Positions 57,855 to 64,000 of a DNA stretch of 64,000 bases are shown one piece after another. Position 1 is the stretch's first letter. Each line of letters begins with the position of its first letter. The notes under the pieces are model-generated. The model was not told the DNA's origin. It saw only the letters and a program-made list of their open reading frames with translations, and searched no databases. Made by a program: the position numbers and the translations under genes. The DNA is taken from NCBI GenBank assembly GCA_027382625.1, contig JAJKFJ010022673.1, positions 1 through 64,000 on the forward strand, written 5' to 3'. The stretch is from Tetmemena sp. SeJ-2015. Its lineage: Eukaryota > Ciliophora > Spirotrichea > Sporadotrichida > Oxytrichidae.

Positions 57855-58266
57855 CAAATATCTTGTTGTAGTGAATGAGGTTATATCTTGGTGAAGGGCA
57901 AAGTTTGAATAGATTTGAGACTGTGATCGAAAAGTGGCAGAGAGTTAGTTAGTTGTGTATTAGTCGTATTACTGCGTTAACAAAATATTAAATTACAAAT
58001 CTACACTAGAGAGAGAGATACCCAATTAAAAATTAGTAAGGCCCCTTCTCCTTTCACTTCTTTTCAAACCTTGAACCAATTTAATTACAAAGTCTGAGAT
58101 GATTAAAATCGCATCAAGTTATAAGCTTTATTAACTTTCTCTTCAATAATTCATCAAACCCATAATAACTTTAATCACGTTTAAGTGTATGCTTATAATT
58201 CGTACTCCTTGATTATGTCGTCGCTTTTTTATTATATAGTGTTTATTACAAGCTAAGAGTTAATTA
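57855..58266. other. Spacer between divergent genes, nothing recognised
   Basis: AT-rich intergenic DNA between the small gene (minus) and UTP6 (plus). No frame, repeat or RNA gene noticed. Confidence 0.35.
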
Positions 58267-60312
58267 ATGGGTGACAAAGTGGACCTCATCTTGGAAAAGA
58301 TGACAGATGAGTTGCAGTACTATGTGAACTCGGAGCTCTTCTCAAAGAAGGAAGTTAAGAAGATAGTCAAGGAGAGGAGAAATGCAGAGTATAAGATGCA
58401 GAGGAAGGATGCTAACTTACTTTTCTTCGTGGACTCAATCTAATTCGAGAAGAAGTTGGATAAGCTGAGAGAGAAGAGAAAGAGGGGCAAAGTAGGCAAG
58501 GATGGAGCAGGCTAATAGAAGATGGTGCTCATGGATCACAGTATCAAGCGCAGGATCATGTATCTCTATGATAGAGCAGTCAGGAAGTTCAAGGATAACT
58601 TAAGTTTTTGAGTTTCTTATATTCCTTGATAGCTTTTTTTTTAACATTGGGCTATAGAAGGAGTATATGCAGTACCTAGGTAGAGAACAGAAGTTTCCAA
58701 AAGCTGAATAGAGTGTTATCTCGCAGTTTGCAGATTCATCCCCACATACTTGACTTCTGGCTGATAGGCGTGTACACAGAGCTCGACATGAGAGGCAACT
58801 TATTCTCTAGCAGAAAGCTCATGCTCTAAGCTATTAGAAGCAACCCTGATAACGCCTAGTACTATGTGGAATACTTCAAGTTTGAAGTGAAGTTTTGCGA
58901 GAAGATCAAGCAGAGAATACTCATTCTCAACGGCGGAGATAATACAACTGGCTCAGATGTATAGCAAGAGAAGAAGCTAGACTTTATCATGGATGAGGAA
59001 GAGGATGAAGAGAAAATGTCAGATGCAGAGAATGGGCAGAAGTTGTTAGTAAATGAGGATGAAGAGAAAGGAGATGTTGAGAGTGAGGCTTCAGGGGCAG
59101 GCAAACTCGTGTAGATAGTATTCGATAACATCTTAGAGCAGTTTGGAGACTAAGTGCATATCATCAAGTAGTGCAGAGACACAGCAAGATAAAGTGAGTT
59201 ACTTGACCAGTCTGTTAAGAATAGCATCCAGAAAGCGTATTCTAAGGTAAGAGAGGAAGATAAAAATGCAATGTCTTATATCAAGATGAAAATGAAGAGT
59301 ATCAATAAGCAGTTCGAGAAACTAGAAAGGTTTGTTAGTAAGATGCAGGACAAATTAGAAAAGCAGGAGATTAGAGATTTCATCCTAGAGAAAATTAAAA
59401 AGTATATAGAGGAGTCATAAGATAAGGAGCAGAGACAGCAACTCATTAGAATAGCTGTGACCCTATTGAATTCCGATTTACAGGCAAAGGCAAGTATTCT
59501 GCTAAAGTACAATAAAGAATTAAACTTCAAGGATGCTTAGACAGTAGAATTCATAGAAAATTATTTAGTGCAAGGTCATAGAGATTTAGTAGGCTTGTTC
59601 TTAAAAACTAAAACTCTGGAGACTATTGATAGAACGTTGCTAGCTGAATTAGAGTCCAAATCTTGGGATTATAAAAATCTTGATAAAAACTTGATAGCCT
59701 CAGTGAAGAAGATCATCTTGAGAGGAGATGATTAAGCTCGGCAAGGTAAACTTCGCTCAAGAGTATCTGAAAAAGTGCATTCTTCAATTTGCTGGAAGGG
59801 CTGAGCTAAAGGCCTTGATGATTGTAAAGTATTCATCCTTAATCAAGAAATGCTATGGCGATGCTACTCATGATGGAGTGAAATTCTTACTTGACCAAAT
59901 CAAGAAGGCATCTTGTATTCTCTCAGACAAGGCCTTTGACAATCTATCAAAAATTACTTAATTCATTCGTAATCTTAATAATTGTAATCTTCTTCAAGCT
60001 ATCTCATTAAGCAACATTGATGCTAAAAATGCTGATAAAATGAATGATTCATATAATTAAAAATAATGTTTGATTGATAAACAGAGAGAAACAGCCAAGC
60101 TAATAAACCAAATCTACGAGTGCAAGCTTTAGAATGGCAAGAACATGGAAACAGGGGAGGCAAGTTTGGAATACATCAATTACCTTGTAAATATAGAGGC
60201 TGATCATGCAAAGGCATCTACTATCTACGAGAAGACACTCAAATCCCTCAACATATTTTCAAAGGAGAAGTTCATCTAAAGTTACAATGCAATTCTCACA
60301 AGGTAGTAATGA
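58267..60312 (+). CDS. UTP6: U3 snoRNP protein UTP6
   Basis: HAT-repeat component of the small-subunit processome (18S rRNA maturation, nucleolus). The start MGDKVDLILEKMTDELQYYV, LFSKKEVKKIVKERRNAEYK and FFVDSIQFEKKLDKLREKRK matches the family N terminus. HAT-type units follow: RRIMYLYDRAVRKFKDN, RVLSRSLQIHPHILDFWLIG, SSRKLMLQAIRSNPDNAQYY, FAQEYLKKCILQFAGRAEL. An acidic insert (MDEEEDEEKMSDAENGQ) sits mid-protein. A 41 bp IES with pointer TTAA (58600-58644) separates the first HAT units. Two smaller frame breaks (near 59730 and 60060) are unresolved. UGA at 60310. Confidence 0.85.
58600..58644 (+). other. IES in UTP6, pointer TTAA
   Basis: TTAA at 58600-58603 and 58641-58644 brackets a T-rich insert containing a UGA. 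Removal of 41 bases joins KFKDNLT to LGYRRSICS and gives one open frame through RVLSRSLQIHPH. No GT-AG pair keeps this frame. Confidence 0.55.
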
Positions 60313-60319
60313 CTTCTAT

Positions 60320-60347
60320 ATCGCACTCTCGACATCGAGAGTGCGAT
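60320..60347. terminator. Perfect 13 bp inverted repeat just after UTP6
   Basis: ATCGCACTCTCGA, two-base loop CA, TCGAGAGTGCGAT: every base pairs. It begins 8 bp after the UTP6 UGA. G/C content is higher than the surroundings. It could form a stem in the UTP6 3' UTR (3' end or stability element) or a cruciform at a chromosome boundary. The terminator label is a guess from position. Confidence 0.5.
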
Positions 60348-60479
60348 CCTTAATTAAGACTCATTTATATTCTTTCTACGATTTAGTATTGCTGAGAATT
60401 TAATAAAAAAGATAATTAAATTATATATTAAATTAAAATCGAATAAATCAGTGACAGTTGAATTGTGTCCAATTTGAAT

Positions 60480-60860
60480 AATTATTACACCATTCGATGA
60501 AGCTTAGAATTCTAAGAATTTTTCATCCTTGTAACTTTTGAGTGGGAGCGCTCAGTCAAGAGTTATATGAGACACAATTTTTTAATAAAGATGAGGACGA
60601 TGAGGATAAAGAAGAATGAGTTAGTCATATCTCACTGTTGATAGGTCAAGAAACTCATATTAATTTTTAATTCTCTATCGAACAAGCTGCAGATGAGGGG
60701 TGAATCTGTGATTTCAACTGACACGAAGTTGCAACTCCCCATTTATTATTTTAACCAATCACTGATATTAATTATAATTCTTACTATAAATAGTTCCACG
60801 TGATGAAGTCATCAGGGTAATTATTAATTATGAATAAGAATAGAGAAGGTAATTTTTATA
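60480..60860. repeat. Dispersed repeat, copy 2
   Basis: Counterpart of 31400-31830 (TTTTGAGTGGGAGCGCTCAG, AACCAATCACTGAT, TCATCAGGGTAAT). Ends in the first exon of the mitochondrial carrier gene, so it may be promoter or leader DNA that was copied elsewhere. Confidence 0.65.
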
Positions 60861-61906
60861 TATAATAATAGAAACTACAGTTGAGCAGTTGCCTCCAGCA
60901 AAAGAAACTCACTCATCTAACCTCAGAGTTGGCAGAGATTTATTCAATGGCTCACTTGCAGGTGCAATTGCTATTTTCCTTACTCAGCCACTCGACACCG
61001 TCAGAGTAATCCCCTAAAACTAGTTTCTGACTGCAGCTATAGATCAGAATGCAAGTCAGCTTCGATAAATTCCCAGGAATATACCAGTCACTACGACAGA
61101 CCCACGCTCATGAGGGAATTTAAGGTCTCTTCAAAGGCACAGTTTCAAACTTATACGTGGGTGCGGGCATCTACTCCATCCTTTTTGCAGCCAAAGAATT
61201 TTCAGATCGTTAGCTAGCTGATGTGACCTGGCTGGGTGAAAATTAGAAGATCTTGCTTTCAGGGATGTTTGGCGGCTAGTAAGTTCACTTATTGCCTTTA
61301 TGCTTAATACTTTAAATAGCTGCTGTGTGTTTTTGGCATGTCCCTTGGAGCTTTTGAAATGCAGAGCACAGGCTAACACTACAAGCATGACTAGCTACTC
61401 TGAATAGCTGAGGACGATAGTCAAATAAAATGGTGTGAGGGGACTCTACAGAGGCTATTGGGCGACAGTGTGGAGAGACGTTCCCGCATACGGTGCCTTT
61501 TTCTTCATCTACGATTATCTTCAGAGGAAATTCATAAGCCTTGAAACACGAAAATTCTTTTCATATAACTCTTTAAGCTTAGTTTAAGGGAAACAGATTC
61601 TGTATGGATGGTAAACTTCAAGAAAGTCATTTTCAGCGGAGTTGCTGGAATTTTCAATTGGTGCCTAATTATAGACATATTATTTAGCATATATATTCTT
61701 GCCCGACATACCCTGCAGATTTAGTAAAGAGCATAATCCAATGTGATGAGGGACCAAGGTCTCTGACTATAGCAGAAGTCATCAGAGATGGATACAAGAG
61801 ATTAGGTCTAAAGTTTTTCACCCAAGGAATCTCAGCAACTTTGTTTATGGCAGGACCACTTCACATCCTCGTTAATTAAATTCACTTGATAGTTAATGCT
61901 TTATGA
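60830..61906 (+). CDS. Mitochondrial carrier protein (SLC25 family)
   Basis: Inner-membrane solute carrier with three ~100-residue repeats. Starts MNKNRE, a short intron ending ATAATAG, then GRDLFNGSLAGAIAIFLTQP and the first signature PLDTVR-IRMQVSF. Repeat 1 continues as HEGIQGLFKGTVSNLYVGAG. Repeat 2 has the signature CPLELLKCRAQ and NGVRGLYRGYWATVWRDVPA. Repeat 3 carries PADLVKSIIQCDE and YKRLGLKFFTQGISATLF. Px[D/E]xx[K/R] signatures are present in all three. Introns near 60997-61038, 61277-61325, 61575-61610 and 61655-61715. Transported substrate unknown; UGA at 61904. Confidence 0.82.
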
Positions 61907-62061
61907 ACTCATTTTGCTGTCGTATGAGAAATTATCGTAAATCAACAACCCCGAAGCAGAATGAATCTTTTATTTTCTTATTACGATTTATTTAAACTAT
62001 GAACCACATATAGTCTCGATAAGTCATTGTAGATTAAGAATATATTTATTCGTTTTACAAA

Positions 62062-64000
62062 ATGGAACAGGCTCATCAAATACCCATAAACTAGGATCGA
62101 AACCACCATTAAAATCAACTATTCGAAGATTACGAGGTGGATAATTACAACTCAGAAGAAGAAGATTACTCTATCAATAAGGGGCTGGAAGCTAGGGAAG
62201 CTGATATGATCCAGTCGCTCTAGCAATCTAAGATTCAATCAAGGGACTCATTTAACAGCAGCTATCAAGATTAAGAAGTGCTACTCAATAACAGTCTAAA
62301 ATAAAACTAGAGCAACCATCATTAAAACTAAAGCCAGTCTATTCATATCAATGAACTTAACAATAGCGGATCAAAAAATTTACCAAGTCTTTTGAAAGTG
62401 ATTTAAACTATTTAGAGCGGATTGAATGGGAGAGATAGTGAGGCAGAGGAAATTATAACAGCACTACAAAACAATAACGCCCTCTCAAGCTTGATAAAAG
62501 GCCACTAAGAAACAATAGTCTAGAATAGGAACGGCCAGCTCTCAGCTAGGAGTGGAGGCAGTCAAAGTAAAGTCATCATAGTCAATCAGAATCCCAGATT
62601 TGATATGTCCAAGGAAGAGAAATCTTATTAATAATTTCTTTATCACTTTCTTTAAATCTGTTGACAAGTCTTAGAGTATAGACTAAATTGGAATTTATGA
62701 TGAGGACATGGATGAGGAGGATTAGGAAGATAGAGAGAGTGATGACTTCTTGCAGAAGGTGCAACGCTTTGAAAGAAACGACCTTCTAAACTACAATCAC
62801 TAAAAGAGTGGCTCTGATCGGAGCTCAGCAAGCTCTAGTAGGAATCACACTTCCCGAGTCATTCATAACAACACTAGTGCCTCACCTGGCAGTTATAATA
62901 TAGATGCTTATCAATAGAAGAGTTAGCCAAATAAGAACTCAGCAAATGCAGATCAAGAAGAGGCAAGAAAGAATGGGCAGATAAAGAATTATCTTATGGA
63001 CTTAGACTAAACTCTGGAGAGTTAGAACTCACATGAGTCTTAAAACCAATCAGCCAGTTCTTAGCGCTCGAAAGGCTCCCATTCTTAGCCGAAGAGAAAC
63101 CATATGAACATCATAGATAACAGTGATCATGAAGAATATGAGGAGAAAATGCCATCCTCAGAATACTAGGACCAACCAGTTAATTTTCAGGATTTGAAAG
63201 CTGGTCCTTCTTATGCCAATAACTACGTAGAGTAAGTAAAGGCAAAGAAAAAAGGCGGGCACTTTAGAGGAGATAGCTTTGGAGGAGATTCCATCCCTTT
63301 GCTTGAGAATAGTTTGAATAGGAGAGAAATGCACGACATTCTGCATAATTTTAATCCAGCGAAGATCATAGAGGTGCAAATGATTTCTCCAGACAAATCT
63401 GATAGGTCAGCAGACGTCACTCATATCATCATGGCGAGGTAAGAGATATAAGATGAAGAAAATGTACCAGCTTTGACCCGCACACTTTCCAAAACTGATT
63501 CATTAAGAAATCTTAGCAGCTTTTTTAAGCACCAAAACAGTTCAAATGAAGATGAAAAGTTAAATGATTGACTTTATATGTGTTATTAAAAAAAGTCTGA
63601 TAATTCTAAGAGTCCTATCAGCTCTAAGGGAAAAGAACCACGCTCCTTGCCTCCAAAGTAGAATAGCAATTTCATAGTAGTAGAAGATTAAAACTCCAGC
63701 TTATAAGACTCTCGTCATATTGAAAATGAAGACTCTAAGGTGGTTTCTCAAGCCTAAGAAGAAAATGACTCTGAGTTCATAATGTTGAAGAGATTGGTAG
63801 ATAAGTTCTCTGAAAACCATCAGCTATTAATTAAGGAACCTCACTTATAAGTAAAGTATGATAAGTATAAGAATCTGTCTGGCGAAGAACTACTTGAAAA
63901 ACTAGTCTCCTATATGAGTAAGACTTCAAGGCTCAAAGAAAAGATAAAGTCTTTGCTAGAGAACAATCATGCTCTAGCCGTTAAATTGCAAAGGAAGAAG
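62062..64000 (+). CDS. Ser/Asn/Gln-rich hypothetical protein, 3' end outside window
   Basis: Starts MEQAHQIPINQDRNHHQNQL. Polar, low-complexity, with many UAR-coded Gln codons. Acidic block IYDEDMDEEDQEDRESDD, Ser-rich SDRSSASSSRNHTSRVIHNN, and towards the window end an amphipathic region (FIMLKRLVDKFSENHQLLIK, then KTSRLKEKIKSLLENNHALA) that looks like a coiled coil. Two clean IESs, 62626-62659 and 63561-63596, break the germline frame. No domain recognised. Truncated by the window edge. Confidence 0.65.
62620..62659 (+). other. 34 bp IES, pointer AAATCT
   Basis: AAATCT at 62620-62625 and 62654-62659 flanks an AT-only-rich insert. Removal joins SKEEKS to VDKSQSIDQIG. No GT-AG alternative. 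Confidence 0.85.
63555..63596 (+). other. 36 bp IES, pointer AAAAGT
   Basis: AAAAGT at 63555-63560 and 63591-63596. The insert contains a UGA; excision joins SSNEDEKS to DNSKSPISSKG. A GT-AG reading would shift the frame into an unnatural composition. Confidence 0.85.

Overview
This window reads as germline (micronuclear) DNA of a hypotrich/oxytrichid-type ciliate. UAA and UAG occur inside nearly every conserved reading frame where glutamine fits, and only UGA ends them, so the code is the ciliate UAR=Gln code. Introns are short GT-AG introns of about 25-70 bp. Several genes are also interrupted by short AT-rich inserts that lack GT-AG ends and are bounded by 4-10 bp direct repeats. Removing the insert plus one repeat restores the frame. 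That is the signature of internal eliminated sequences (IESs) and their pointers. One gene is split into two convergent halves sharing a 10 bp pointer, which is an inverted, scrambled gene. Decayed pieces resembling TBE transposons support the same reading. The genus cannot be fixed from the sequence, and no telomeric C4A4 tract was seen.

Layout. 0-10.8 kb: SKI8/WDR61, an ANKRD13-like protein, a Q/N-rich protein, an inositol polyphosphate kinase, the release factor eRF1, and a protein with a capping-protein-interaction-like motif. 10.8-24.2 kb: two copies of a ~2.9 kb module (CCDC34-like coiled-coil gene convergent with a class I methyltransferase), the first copy decayed. Between the copies lie a decayed FG-nucleoporin copy and a broken TBE-like element (16.4-19.8 kb). 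21.8-27.6 kb: methyltransferase copies 2-5, of which copies 4 and 5 are interleaved fragments. 28.6-36.5 kb: an unknown acidic protein, a kelch-like fragment, and a large RING-finger gene whose RING domain is split by a TBE-derived piece. 36.9-40.6 kb: an FG nucleoporin and methyltransferase copies 6 and 7. 40.7-46.9 kb: a large unknown helical protein, a cullin and a membrane protein. 46.9-50.7 kb: the scrambled, inverted cadherin-like membrane-protein gene. 50.8-57.9 kb: UBE2W, two paralogous small proteins, a BRCT-like protein, a Nup54-like nucleoporin and a small protein. 58.3-64 kb: UTP6, a palindrome, a dispersed repeat, a mitochondrial carrier and a Ser/Gln-rich protein cut by the window edge.

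Most genes are housekeeping genes of unrelated pathways (mRNA decay, translation termination, nuclear pores, ubiquitin transfer, rRNA processing). This fits a germline locus that is cut into many small somatic chromosomes. The most informative parts are the scrambled gene at 46.9-50.7 kb and the methyltransferase family. In that family IES gain or loss and partial duplication can be compared between paralogs, and copies 4/5 look like an odd-even scrambled gene in the making. Coordinates of genes with unresolved exons or IESs are approximate, as stated in each entry.
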